A stretch of 12,116 nt of DNA from Roseovarius sp. (GCA_023260815.1 JALQUE010000400.1:1-12116), one strand, 5' to 3'. Counted from the stretch's first letter, positions 1-6,538 are shown. Translations and numbers: made by a program. The notes: generated by a model not told the origin, from the sequence alone.

Positions 1-707
1 GCCAGAAGCGGCCCGAATATCGTGATCGGTGCGGAATAGAGCCGGCGCGCATCGTAGAGATAGACGCGCAGGCGCGGATATAGCTGCTGTGTGACCTCGA
101 GCAGGCGGTCGACCTGAGCCTCGCGCACGTCGCGCGGCAGCCCTGCGTAATAGCCCTCGCCGCGCACAAGGCTGTGGATTTCGAACAGCGGCATCGCGAT
201 CTCGTAATCCGATTGGGTGCCGCGCATCCAGGCAAGCCGGTCCTCGGAGGCGCCGATCGCCTGTTGCGTGCTGCGGCCCAGATGGGGCGTGTATTCCCAT
301 TCCAGCATCTCGCGCGTCTTGAGCATGTCTGACAGCCCCGCCGGCACATGCCGGATCTTGTAGCCCGCAGCCTCCTTGTGCCACTGGAAGATCTGCTCAT
401 CCACCAGCGCACGGGGGGCTTCGGTGAGCGACATGGTGGTGGCCAGAATGTCAGCCGCGGTTTCGGGACGGTCGGTGAGGCCCAGAAGCCAGTCCGCCGA
501 CACGCCAAGCGCCCGGGCGCATTCGCCGACCACCTGCGCATTGGGCAGCCGCGCGCCCGTTCCCTTGAGCAATTGCGAGATCGTCGAGCGATCCACCCCG
601 ACGGCCCGCGCAAGCGCGCTTTGGTTGGTGCCACGCTCGTTCAGCGCCGACGTCAGGCGCTGACGAAAGAGATCGGCCCGAAGGCGTTTGTCGGTTTTTT
701 CCAGCAT
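1..707 (-). CDS. XRE-family helix-turn-helix transcriptional regulator (partial, C-terminus off window)
   Basis: I read this by reverse-complementing 1-707; the gene runs off the left edge, so about 235 residues are visible. The N-terminus starts MLEKTDKRLRADLF, and residues ~14-77 form a Cro/C1-type HTH (NQSALARAVGVDRSTISQLL), followed by the WLLGLTDRPE segment typical of the end of this fold. This is a cytoplasmic DNA-binding protein. The rest (EIFQWHKEAAGYKIRHVP-like onward, ending near YLYDARRLYSAPITIFGPLL) has no motif I can name and is presumably a ligand-sensing or dimerisation domain. The start at 707 is the first Met in the frame, just upstream of the HTH. It is divergent from the DUF2061/desaturase pair, and the 110-base gap holds two direct repeats (727-759) that could be its operator. 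The regulated genes are not known from sequence. Confidence 0.85.
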   Translation of the reverse strand, partial: MLEKTDKRLRADLFRQRLTSALNERGTNQSALARAVGVDRSTISQLLKGTGARLPNAQVVGECARALGVSADWLLGLTDRPETAADILATTMSLTEAPRALVDEQIFQWHKEAAGYKIRHVPAGLSDMLKTREMLEWEYTPHLGRSTQQAIGASEDRLAWMRGTQSDYEIAMPLFEIHSLVRGEGYYAGLPRDVREAQVDRLLEVTQQLYPRLRVYLYDARRLYSAPITIFGPLL

Positions 708-726
708 GTGTTGAGAAATATCACAG

Positions 727-759
727 TTGCAGAAAAATGTTAACCAATTGCGGAATGTT
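727..759. repeat. Two imperfect direct repeats in a divergent promoter region, possible operator
   Basis: TTGCAGAAAAATGTT (727-741) is followed by TTGCGGAATGTT (748-759). The repeats start 21 bases apart, about two helical turns, and the second lacks three A residues. They lie 20 bases upstream of the XRE regulator start (707) and ~60 bases upstream of the DUF2061 start (818). Position and spacing fit an autoregulatory operator for the XRE protein. This is inference; no binding motif is known to me for this protein. Confidence 0.3.
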
Positions 760-817
760 CGGCCAAGGCGTTGGCGCGTAGCTGTGAGGGCAAGCATTTC
801 AGTATCGGAGGTTTGTC

Positions 818-1024
818 ATGGAGACGCGGCGCCGCACGCTTGTGAAGGCGATTGTCTGGAATTTGATGGGATTGCTGGTGATGTCCCTTGTGGGGCTTGC
901 CATGACCGGATCGGCGGCGATCGGCGGCGCCATGGCGGTGGTCAATACCGTGATAGGACTGAGCATGTATGTCGCCTACGAGCGGATCTGGTCGCGTATT
1001 GGCTGGGGGCGCAGGCATGGCTGA
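818..1024 (+). CDS. DUF2061 family small membrane protein
   Basis: A 68-residue protein, METRRRTLVKAIVWNLMG onward, matches the compact DUF2061 pattern: a basic N-terminus, two hydrophobic helices (~13-31 and ~35-53), and a short tail containing YVAYERIWSRIGWG. It should sit in the inner membrane; its biochemical role is not established. The start is supported by a GGAG sequence at 807-810, seven bases before the ATG. Its last eight bases overlap the start of the fatty-acid desaturase (1017), so the two are almost certainly co-transcribed and translationally coupled. That pairing suggests a role in membrane-lipid work, but this is inferred from position only. Length is normal for the family. 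Confidence 0.85.
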   Translation: METRRRTLVKAIVWNLMGLLVMSLVGLAMTGSAAIGGAMAVVNTVIGLSMYVAYERIWSRIGWGRRHG

Positions 1025-1922
1025 GGGCGTCAGGATGCGCGGCGTGGAGTGGCCGACGCTTGCGCTGCTGGTGGCCTGTTATGCGGGTTGGGCCGTTGGC
1101 ACCACCTGGGCTGCCGGCCTGTGGCTGCCGCTTGGCATCGGCATCACGGCGGTCTGCGTTGCGCTGCATTCATCGCTGTGTCACGAGGCGCTGCACGGTC
1201 ATCCGTTCCCCGACGCGCGGCTGAACGAGGCGCTGGTCTGTCCGGCGCTTGACCTGGTTGTGCCCTATCGCCGATTTCGCGACACGCATCTGGCCCATCA
1301 CCGGGACGAGCATTTGACCGATCCCTATGACGACCCGGAAACCAATTACCTTGATCCGGCGGTCTGGAACCGGCTGCCGCGATGGCTCGGGCAGGTGTTG
1401 GTCTTCAACAACACGCTGTTGGGGCGGTTGCTGATTGGTCCGGCGGTGGGGCAGGCGGTGTTCCTGCGCGACGAATGGCGGGCCATCCGGGCGGGGCGTC
1501 CCGGCGTTCTGGCGGCCTGGCTTTGGCATCTGCCGGCGGTGGCGCTGGTGCTGTGGTGGCTGGTGCATGTGGCGACAATGTCGGTCTGGGCCTATGCGGT
1601 TGCGGTCTATTTGGGGCTGTCTGTCCTGAAGATCCGCACGTTTCTGGAACATCGCGCGCATGACAAGGCACGGGGCCGCACCGTCATCATCGAGGATCGC
1701 GGACCGCTGGCGCTGATCTTTCTGAACAACAATCTGCATGTGGTTCACCACATGCATCCCAAGGTGCCTTGGTTCCAGCTTCCTGAACTCTACGCCGCCC
1801 GAAAGGCGCAGTATCTGGGCCACAACGACGGCTATCACTATCGCTCCTACGGCGAGATTTTCCGCAAGCATTTTCTGCGGGCGAAAGACCCGGTGCCACA
1901 TCCTCTCTGGCCCATGGACTGA
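1017..1922 (+). CDS. Membrane fatty-acid desaturase (di-iron, histidine-box type)
   Basis: A 301-residue integral membrane protein with the three histidine boxes of the membrane desaturase/hydroxylase superfamily: HEALH (56-60), HLAHH (91-95) and HVVHHMH (241-247), plus EHRAH (211-215). These His residues would bind the di-iron centre that uses O2 to introduce a double bond or hydroxyl into an acyl or isoprenoid chain. Hydrophobic segments lie at ~13-50 and ~165-205. I chose the ATG at 1017 over the upstream in-frame ATG at 969: it has GGGGG seven bases upstream and gives the usual short overlap (1017-1024) with DUF2061, while 969 lies deep inside that gene. Substrate and regiospecificity cannot be read from the sequence; a carotenoid or other lipid hydroxylase is a possible alternative. 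Confidence 0.9.
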   Translation: MAEGVRMRGVEWPTLALLVACYAGWAVGTTWAAGLWLPLGIGITAVCVALHSSLCHEALHGHPFPDARLNEALVCPALDLVVPYRRFRDTHLAHHRDEHLTDPYDDPETNYLDPAVWNRLPRWLGQVLVFNNTLLGRLLIGPAVGQAVFLRDEWRAIRAGRPGVLAAWLWHLPAVALVLWWLVHVATMSVWAYAVAVYLGLSVLKIRTFLEHRAHDKARGRTVIIEDRGPLALIFLNNNLHVVHHMHPKVPWFQLPELYAARKAQYLGHNDGYHYRSYGEIFRKHFLRAKDPVPHPLWPMD

Positions 1923-1944
1923 AAGCAGGTCATAGCTTTGCGGC

Positions 1945-2847
1945 ATGGAAGCATGGATCATCCTGTCCGTGGCGGCCGCGGCGTTCCAGACGTTGCGGTT
2001 CATGCTGCAAAAACAACTGAGTATCGGCACGCTGTCGGCGGGCGGGGCCACGTTTGCGCGCTTTGCCTATTCGGCACCGTTGGTCGTTTTGGGGGTGGTG
2101 GCATATCTGGTCTGGACCGGGGCTGCGCTGCCGGCGCGCGGTGGCGCATTCTGGGCTTATGCGTTGATCGGCGCGCTGATGCAGGTGCTTGCGACATGGT
2201 GCGTTGTCGCCCTGTTCGCGGCGCGGAATTTCGCGGTCGGCATCACGTTCAAGAAGACCGAGGTGATTCAGACCGCGTTGGTCGGTCTGCTGGTCCTCGG
2301 AGACCGGATCAGCGGGCTGGCGCTGGCGGCGATAATTCTGGGATTGATCGGTGTTCTGGTGCTGTCGGACAATGCCGGTCTGCCGGGGCTGAGCCTGCGG
2401 CGGATGATGAACCGTGCCGTGGGGCTTGGGATCGCGTCGGGCGCGTTTTTTGCCATATCGGCGGTGGCGTATCGTGGTGCCACGCTGGAGGTGGCCAGCG
2501 ATGACCCTCTCTTGCGCGCGGGTGTGACGCTGGCGGTTGTGACCGTGTCGCAGACCATCGGCTTGGGGGCATGGCTGGCCTGGCGGGAGGCGGGCCAAGT
2601 GCGCGCCGTTTGGGGCGCACGCAGGGTTGCGCTGTGGATGGGCGTGACCAGCATGGGGGGCAGCCTGTGCTGGTTTACGGCCTTTACCTTGCAGAATGCC
2701 GCGCTGGTCTTTGCGGTGGGGCAGATCGAGGTGATCTTTTCCCTGCTCGTCTCGTGGCTGGTCTTCCATGAGAAACTGACGGTGCGCGAAGCGATTGGCA
2801 TCACCTTGCTGACCGGTAGTATTCTGGCGCTTGTGCTGTTGGGCTGA
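1945..2847 (+). CDS. EamA/DMT-superfamily transporter
   Basis: A 300-residue, very hydrophobic protein with the two-repeat architecture of the drug/metabolite transporter superfamily: roughly ten transmembrane helices in two EamA halves (~3-135 and ~150-300). The second half ends with the typical EVIFSLLVSWLVFHEKLT... segment, in which a Glu-rich loop after helix 9 precedes the last helix. It likely exports or imports a small metabolite across the inner membrane; the substrate is not predictable. It begins 22 bases after the desaturase stop on the same strand, so it may belong to that transcript, although the ATG at 1945 has no strong Shine-Dalgarno. It is convergent with the NUDIX gene (31-base gap). 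I see no clear terminator there. Confidence 0.88.
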   Translation: MEAWIILSVAAAAFQTLRFMLQKQLSIGTLSAGGATFARFAYSAPLVVLGVVAYLVWTGAALPARGGAFWAYALIGALMQVLATWCVVALFAARNFAVGITFKKTEVIQTALVGLLVLGDRISGLALAAIILGLIGVLVLSDNAGLPGLSLRRMMNRAVGLGIASGAFFAISAVAYRGATLEVASDDPLLRAGVTLAVVTVSQTIGLGAWLAWREAGQVRAVWGARRVALWMGVTSMGGSLCWFTAFTLQNAALVFAVGQIEVIFSLLVSWLVFHEKLTVREAIGITLLTGSILALVLLG

Positions 2848-2878
2848 GGGCTTAGGGCGGCGCAGGCGCGGTGCGGCG

Positions 2879-3583
2879 TCAGGTGCGCGCCATCGGGCTT
2901 TTGCCTTGCAGACGCAAAAACAGGCTTTCTTCATCGTCATTGCGGAAAAACGGCACCGAGGCGGGCGGCTTGGTGTCATGCGCGCGGGCGGCGACCTCGG
3001 CCAGCACCACCTCGGTGATGAAGGGAAGATCGAACTCGCGGGCACGGGCCAGCGGCACCCATTGCAGGTGTGAAAGCTCGTCGCAGGCGGCCGAGAAATC
3101 ATCGAGATCCCCGGAAATCGCGTTTGCATCCACCAGAAAGAACCGCGCATCGAAGCGGCGCGGACGTCCCGGCGGCGTGATCGCGCGAAACACGAATTGC
3201 AGCGCCTCGGCGCTTGGCAGCAGGCCCCGATCGGCAAAGCCCATCCAGTCGGCGGGGGCGGGCGCTGGCCAATCACCGGGACGCCCTAGCATGAGGCCGG
3301 TCTCCTCCCACAACTCGCGGATGGCGGCGGCGGCAAGCGCATGGGTCAGATCTTGTGGGCAATCTTCGGTCAGGCGTTGGGCGCATAGGCCGGTCAGGGG
3401 CCGGACCAGTGGCACCGACGCATCGGCAGCATCCACCGCGCCGCCCGGAAAGACGAATTTGTTGGGCATGAAGGCCGCAGTCGCGCCGCGCTGACCCATC
3501 AGGACATGCGGATCGGTCCGGCGATCCCGAAGTGCGATCACCGTGGCCGCATCCCTGATGGCGGTTTTGTCTGGCGTGGTCAT
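2879..3583 (-). CDS. NUDIX hydrolase with interrupted Nudix box (NUDT19-like)
   Basis: A 234-residue cytoplasmic protein. The Nudix helix core RELWEETGL (89-97) supplies the metal-binding REXXEEXGU residues E90, E93 and E94, and the upstream Gly pair is in KFVFPGGAVD (42-51). In the canonical box G-x5-E-x7-REUXEE the two halves are contiguous. Here about 34 residues lie between D54 and R89, an insertion like that in the NUDT19/RP2p-type branch, some of whose members hydrolyse CoA-type substrates. It therefore probably hydrolyses a nucleoside-diphosphate-X compound; CoA derivatives are only a suggestion. It is downstream of DUF983 in the same operon (29 bases). Its AAAGGG ribosome-binding region lies in the 3' arm of a hairpin (3589-3608), so its translation may be damped or regulated. 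Confidence 0.88.
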   Translation of the reverse strand: MTTPDKTAIRDAATVIALRDRRTDPHVLMGQRGATAAFMPNKFVFPGGAVDAADASVPLVRPLTGLCAQRLTEDCPQDLTHALAAAAIRELWEETGLMLGRPGDWPAPAPADWMGFADRGLLPSAEALQFVFRAITPPGRPRRFDARFFLVDANAISGDLDDFSAACDELSHLQWVPLARAREFDLPFITEVVLAEVAARAHDTKPPASVPFFRNDDEESLFLRLQGKSPMART

Positions 3584-3588
3584 GTCAG

Positions 3589-3608
3589 CCCTTTCGTTAC
3601 CGAAAGGG
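3589..3608 (-). promoter_or_regulatory. Perfect 8-bp hairpin with GUAA tetraloop over the NUDIX ribosome-binding site
   Basis: The 20 bases form CCCTTTCG-TTAC-CGAAAGGG on the plus strand. In the minus-strand transcript the loop is GUAA, a GNRA tetraloop, on a perfect 8-bp stem. The 3' arm (CGAAAGGG) ends five bases before the NUDIX ATG (3581-3583) and contains the only plausible Shine-Dalgarno sequence. No U-tract follows, so it does not look like an intrinsic terminator. Likely roles are ribosome-binding-site occlusion, coupling to DUF983 translation, or an RNA-processing stem. Structure is seen directly; function is inferred. Confidence 0.6.
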
Positions 3609-3612
3609 AATG

Positions 3613-4038
3613 TCAGGCCGGATCACCGAACCCGTGCATCTGTCGCGCCCATTGGAAGGCCACGATCATCCCCTTAAGTCGCGGCAGAAGATACAGCGAC
3701 AGGGCCACGCATCCAACCGCGAAAATGGTAAACAGCACAAGAGGTTCGGGGCGCCATGCGACGAACGCGATGTGCAGCAGCGGCGCCATGAGATGTCCGA
3801 CGATCAGAATCGTCAGATAGGCCGGCCCGTCATCGGCGCGGTGATGGCTGAGATCTTCGCGGCAGACCGTGCAGGTATCGCGCACCTTGAGATAGCTTTT
3901 CAACAGCGGACCACTGCCGCAGCAGGGGCATTTGCGCCGGAACCCCTTGCGCAGCGCCGGCCATAATTGCCGTTCGTCGCCATGCTCAAGCTCGTGCTCG
4001 AATTCGTGGTCGTGCTCGTGTTGATGCGCGTTGGCCAT
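3613..4038 (-). CDS. DUF983 family membrane protein with His/Glu-rich N-terminus
   Basis: A 141-residue protein. The DUF983 signature is clear: two Cys pairs, CPCC (37-40) and CTVC (56-59), the SYLKVRDTC segment (48-56), then ADDGPAYLTILIVGH (68-82) leading into two transmembrane helices (~73-94 and ~100-119). The Cys pairs could bind a metal such as zinc. Function of the family is not established. I chose the ATG at 4038 because GGGGA lies just upstream at proper spacing; an in-frame ATG at 4050 adds MGKS but lacks a ribosome-binding site. Unusually, residues 5-19 are a run of alternating His and Glu (HQHEHDHEFEHELEH), which looks like a metal-binding extension. It is first in an operon with the NUDIX gene and divergent from the EF-hand/ECF cassette. 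Confidence 0.88.
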   Translation of the reverse strand: MANAHQHEHDHEFEHELEHGDERQLWPALRKGFRRKCPCCGSGPLLKSYLKVRDTCTVCREDLSHHRADDGPAYLTILIVGHLMAPLLHIAFVAWRPEPLVLFTIFAVGCVALSLYLLPRLKGMIVAFQWARQMHGFGDPA

Positions 4039-4191
4039 GCTTTTCCCCATCAATAAGACAGCGACAATGGGGCATTCGACACGGGATATGAAGACGTCAG
4101 CTTGGGATTGCGTCGCGATGTCGCAAATGCCGGGGGGCTGTCGGGGGCTGCGATCACACAAGCGTGACCGATTGACGGGCTTCAATGCGAC

Positions 4192-4214
4192 GGAACCTGT
4201 CGGCTGGTCCGTAT
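4192..4214 (+). promoter_or_regulatory. Weak candidate ECF-type promoter upstream of the EF-hand gene
   Basis: GGAACC (4192-4197) matches the -35 core used by many ECF sigma factors, and CGTAT (4210-4214) resembles an ECF -10. The 12-base spacer is shorter than the usual 15-17, so this may be chance. It matters because the cassette encodes its own ECF sigma factor and such systems are commonly autoregulated. Confidence 0.2.
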
Positions 4215-4224
4215 GACTTGCTGA

Positions 4225-4242
4225 ACCGGCCAGCGCGCCGGT
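4225..4242. repeat. Inverted repeat in the leader of the EF-hand gene
   Basis: ACCGGC (4225-4230), six bases, then GCCGGT (4237-4242) form a perfect 6-bp inverted repeat about 35 bases before the EF-hand start. It could be a small operator or an RNA hairpin in the 5' leader. GC-rich inverted repeats of this size can occur by chance in this genome. Confidence 0.3.
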
Positions 4243-4276
4243 CTCGCACAATGTGACAGCAAGGGAGAAAATTGTC

Positions 4277-4972
4277 ATGAAACGCACGTATCTGATCACC
4301 GGCGCGGCCACGGCCCTCATCATCGCGACCGCCGGTCTGGGTGTTGCCCAGCAAGGCACGCAAGGCGGAATGGGCGGCGGTCAGCACGGCCCGGCCTTCG
4401 ACTTCGAGGAACTGGATGCCGATGGCGATGGCCGGATCACTCCGGATGAAATGGCCGCGCAGGCGCAAGCCCGCTTCGGCATGGCCGATGCGAATGGTGA
4501 TGGCAAGCTGTCGTCCCAGGAAATGGCCGAAAGGATGCGCGCCCGCATGATGGAGCGTATGGCAACGCGCGCTGACAAGATGATCGCCCGTCAGGACACG
4601 GATGGCGATGGCATGCTGAGCATGGAAGAAATGCAGTCGGGGCGCATGGGCCGGATGTTTGAGCGGCATGACACCGACGGTGACGGCGCCATTTCGGACG
4701 CGGAATTCGAGGCCATGGCCAAGATGCGCGCCGAGCGTATGTCGCAGGCCCACGACGGCAAGGGGCATGGCATGAAGGGACACCACAAAGAGGGTCGCGA
4801 CATGAAAGGTCATGGTCATCGCGGCTATCACGAGGAGGGTCACGGCGGGCACTCGCGCGGTGGTGGTGTCAACGAAATCCATTACCATACGCATCATCAC
4901 TACTATTCCGGGCAGGGCGACGCGCGTGGCATGGACCGGGACGATCACATGCGCCGGGGTCAATCCGACTGA
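4277..4972 (+). CDS. Exported four-EF-hand protein with His-rich C-terminal tail
   Basis: A 231-residue protein. Residues 1-24 are a Sec signal peptide (MKRTYLITGA..., probable cleavage after GVA). Four canonical 12-residue EF-hand loops follow: DADGDGRITPDE (47-58), DANGDGKLSSQE (71-82), DTDGDGMLSMEE (107-118) and DTDGDGAISDAE (132-143). All four keep D/N at positions 1, 3 and 5, Gly at 6 and Glu at 12, so all should bind Ca2+. From ~159 to 224 the protein is rich in His, Gly and Lys, including HYHTHHHYY (202-210), a probable transition-metal-binding tail. The ATG at 4277 has GGGAG (4263-4267) upstream; an earlier in-frame start at 4253 would spoil the signal peptide. It is most likely a periplasmic calcium/metal buffer or sensor and heads the cassette with the ECF sigma factor 99 bases downstream. 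Confidence 0.9.
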   Translation: MKRTYLITGAATALIIATAGLGVAQQGTQGGMGGGQHGPAFDFEELDADGDGRITPDEMAAQAQARFGMADANGDGKLSSQEMAERMRARMMERMATRADKMIARQDTDGDGMLSMEEMQSGRMGRMFERHDTDGDGAISDAEFEAMAKMRAERMSQAHDGKGHGMKGHHKEGRDMKGHGHRGYHEEGHGGHSRGGGVNEIHYHTHHHYYSGQGDARGMDRDDHMRRGQSD

Positions 4973-5071
4973 TCCGGCCCTCGGAGCCAAAATCTGACCA
5001 CCGGGTCTGCGACGGCCCAGGGTTGTCGGGCCGCGCCATGCCGCGCATCATGAAGGCCGGGGACAGAGGAC

Positions 5072-5650
5072 ATGCCACTGGACGCGATGAGCGACATATC
5101 GGACGACGCCTTGCTGGTGCTGTTCGCCAATGGCGACAGGCTGGCGGCGCGGGCCTTGACCCTGCGTCTGACGCCAAGGGTTCTGAACCATGCCTACAGG
5201 ATGCTTGGCAACGCCGCCGAGGCCGAGGACGTGGCGCAAGAGGCCATGCTGCGCCTTTGGAAGATCGCCCCGGACTGGCGGCAAGGCGAAGCGTTGGTGA
5301 CCACGTGGCTCTATCGTGTGGTGGCCAACCTGTGTACCGACAGGCTGCGTCAGGCCCGGCCTGTCACGCTTGAGGCTACCGCCGAGCCGGTGGATCCGGC
5401 ACAGGGGCCTGTGGCCCGCCTGCAGGGGGCGGATCAAGAGAAAGCCTTGCAGCAGGCGTTGGCCCGGCTGCCCGACAGGCAGCGTCAGGCCATCGTGCTG
5501 CGCCATATGGACGATCTTGGCAATCCGCAGATTGCCGAGATCATGGGCTTAAGCGTCGAGGCGGTGGAAAGCCTTCTGGCGCGCGGGAAACGGGCATTGT
5601 CGGCCGATCTGATCGACCGCCGCGAGGAATTGGGGTTCGCTGATGAGTAG
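5072..5650 (+). CDS. ECF-type RNA polymerase sigma factor
   Basis: A 192-residue cytoplasmic sigma-70-family protein with only regions 2 and 4, as in ECF (group IV) sigma factors. Region 2 (~14-97) includes HAYRMLGNAAEAEDVAQEAM with the DVAQE core-binding/-10 segment and TTWLYRVVANLCTDRLR. Region 4 (~121-177) includes LPDRQRQAIVLRH and the HTH NPQIAEIMGLSVEAVESLL, which reads the -35 element. The ATG at 5072 has GGGGA (5059-5063) at eight bases; Met6 at 5087 is a possible alternative. Its stop overlaps the next gene by eight bases, the usual sigma/anti-sigma arrangement. By analogy with CnrH-type systems it is probably released when the downstream membrane proteins sense metal or envelope stress. 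The targets are unknown; the upstream EF-hand gene is the obvious candidate. Confidence 0.9.
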   Translation: MPLDAMSDISDDALLVLFANGDRLAARALTLRLTPRVLNHAYRMLGNAAEAEDVAQEAMLRLWKIAPDWRQGEALVTTWLYRVVANLCTDRLRQARPVTLEATAEPVDPAQGPVARLQGADQEKALQQALARLPDRQRQAIVLRHMDDLGNPQIAEIMGLSVEAVESLLARGKRALSADLIDRREELGFADE

Positions 5651-6011
5651 AGACCAAGATGACATCCGGGCGCTCGATGCGTGTTTCGAGGCTGCGCGCG
5701 CGGCCCCTCTGGAGCCGTCACCGGAGTTGCTGGCGCGGGTCTTGGCCGATGCCGATGCCGAGTATGCCCGGACAGCGATGCCCCCCGCCCGCGTTCAGCC
5801 ATTGCCGCGCGCCGGTCGCCTGCGTCAGGCGATCCGGACGCTTGGCGGTTGGCCTGCAATGGGTGGGCTGGCCGCCGCGACCGTGGCCGGTATCTGGATC
5901 GGGTTGAGCCCGCCTGAGGGGGTGCAGGCCTATCTGTCGCAACCCGACGCCGCCTATATTGTCGATCTGCCCCCCGGGGTCGGGTTCGATTTGACCGAAG
6001 GGACATTGTGA
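5643..6011 (+). CDS. Single-pass membrane protein, putative anti-sigma factor
   Basis: A 122-residue protein that overlaps the sigma-factor stop by eight bases (ATG at 5643) and overlaps the next ATG by one base (TGATG at 6009-6013), so it is tightly coupled on both sides. Residues 1-~68 are soluble and charged, with a helical N-terminal part (DIRALDACFEAARAAP); ~70-88 (GWPAMGGLAAATVAGIWIG) is one transmembrane helix; and ~34 residues would lie in the periplasm. This topology and its location directly after an ECF gene make it the probable anti-sigma factor. It lacks the HxxxCxxC zinc motif of ChrR-like proteins; C14 is its only Cys. I do not recognise a named domain, so the call rests on topology and context. 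Confidence 0.75.
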   Translation: MSRDQDDIRALDACFEAARAAPLEPSPELLARVLADADAEYARTAMPPARVQPLPRAGRLRQAIRTLGGWPAMGGLAAATVAGIWIGLSPPEGVQAYLSQPDAAYIVDLPPGVGFDLTEGTL

Positions 6012-6508
6012 TGGTGCAGGATCAACGCGGCAACAAAAGTGACGGTGCCGGCATGTCCGGGTGGTTGCGTGGGCTTTTGGTGGCGTCGCTGGCGCTGAAC
6101 TTGTTGGTGGCGGGGGCGGTTGTGGGCATGCTGATCTCGGGCGGTGGATGGCATGGCAGGCATCACGCACCGGGCATCGACGCGGCAGGAGGGCCGATGA
6201 CGCGCGCACTGGATGAGCCTGACAGGCGCGCCATCGCCCGGCAGATGCGCGAGGCTTATCGCGACGGCAGGCCAGGCCGCCCCGAACAGCGCGCCGCTTT
6301 CGATGCGCTGATCATCGACCTTCGCAGGACGCCATTCGACCGCGCCGCTGTCGAGGCGCATATGGCCCGTATGCGCGGTATGCTTGCCGAGCGACTGGAA
6401 TTGGGACAGGGGCTTTTGCTGGACCGGCTGGAAAGCATGACCCCTGAGACCCGTGCCGCCTTTGCGGATCGGCTGGAGGCCGGCTGGCGCCGCCATCGCG
6501 AAAGGTGA
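6011..6508 (+). CDS. Periplasmic heavy-metal sensor family protein (CnrX/CpxP-like)
   Basis: A 165-residue protein with a short cytoplasmic N-terminus, one transmembrane anchor (~19-43, WLRGLLVASLALNLLVAGAV) and a periplasmic, mostly helical Arg/Glu/Ala-rich domain (~65-165) in the style of the metal-resistance/CpxP/Spy fold. Membrane-proximal His residues (H48, H51, H52) could bind metal. In CnrX-type systems a protein of this sort binds metal in the periplasm and controls an anti-sigma factor, which fits the two genes just upstream. The ATG at 6011 overlaps the previous stop (TGATG); a GTG at 6008 would add one residue. Which ligand it senses (metal, misfolded protein, other) cannot be read from sequence. 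It is convergent with the pleD-like gene, 30 bases away. Confidence 0.82.
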   Translation: MVQDQRGNKSDGAGMSGWLRGLLVASLALNLLVAGAVVGMLISGGGWHGRHHAPGIDAAGGPMTRALDEPDRRAIARQMREAYRDGRPGRPEQRAAFDALIIDLRRTPFDRAAVEAHMARMRGMLAERLELGQGLLLDRLESMTPETRAAFADRLEAGWRRHRER

Positions 6509-6538
6509 TGACCTGCTGGGGACGGCTTGGGTGCAGGA

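Noticed and set aside
1930..3276. 448-codon open frame on the minus strand
   Set aside because: Covers the EamA gene antisense and part of the NUDIX gene in another frame; no recognisable motif.
5013..5033. Inverted repeat CGGCCC/GGGCCG with a 9-base loop between the EF-hand and sigma genes
   Set aside because: Six GC-rich base pairs without a T-tract; it may be a weak attenuator but is no better than chance in this composition.
6512..6537. CCTGC/GCAGG inverted repeat between the convergent sensor and pleD-like genes as a terminator
   Set aside because: Only five base pairs with a 16-base loop and no T-tract on either strand.
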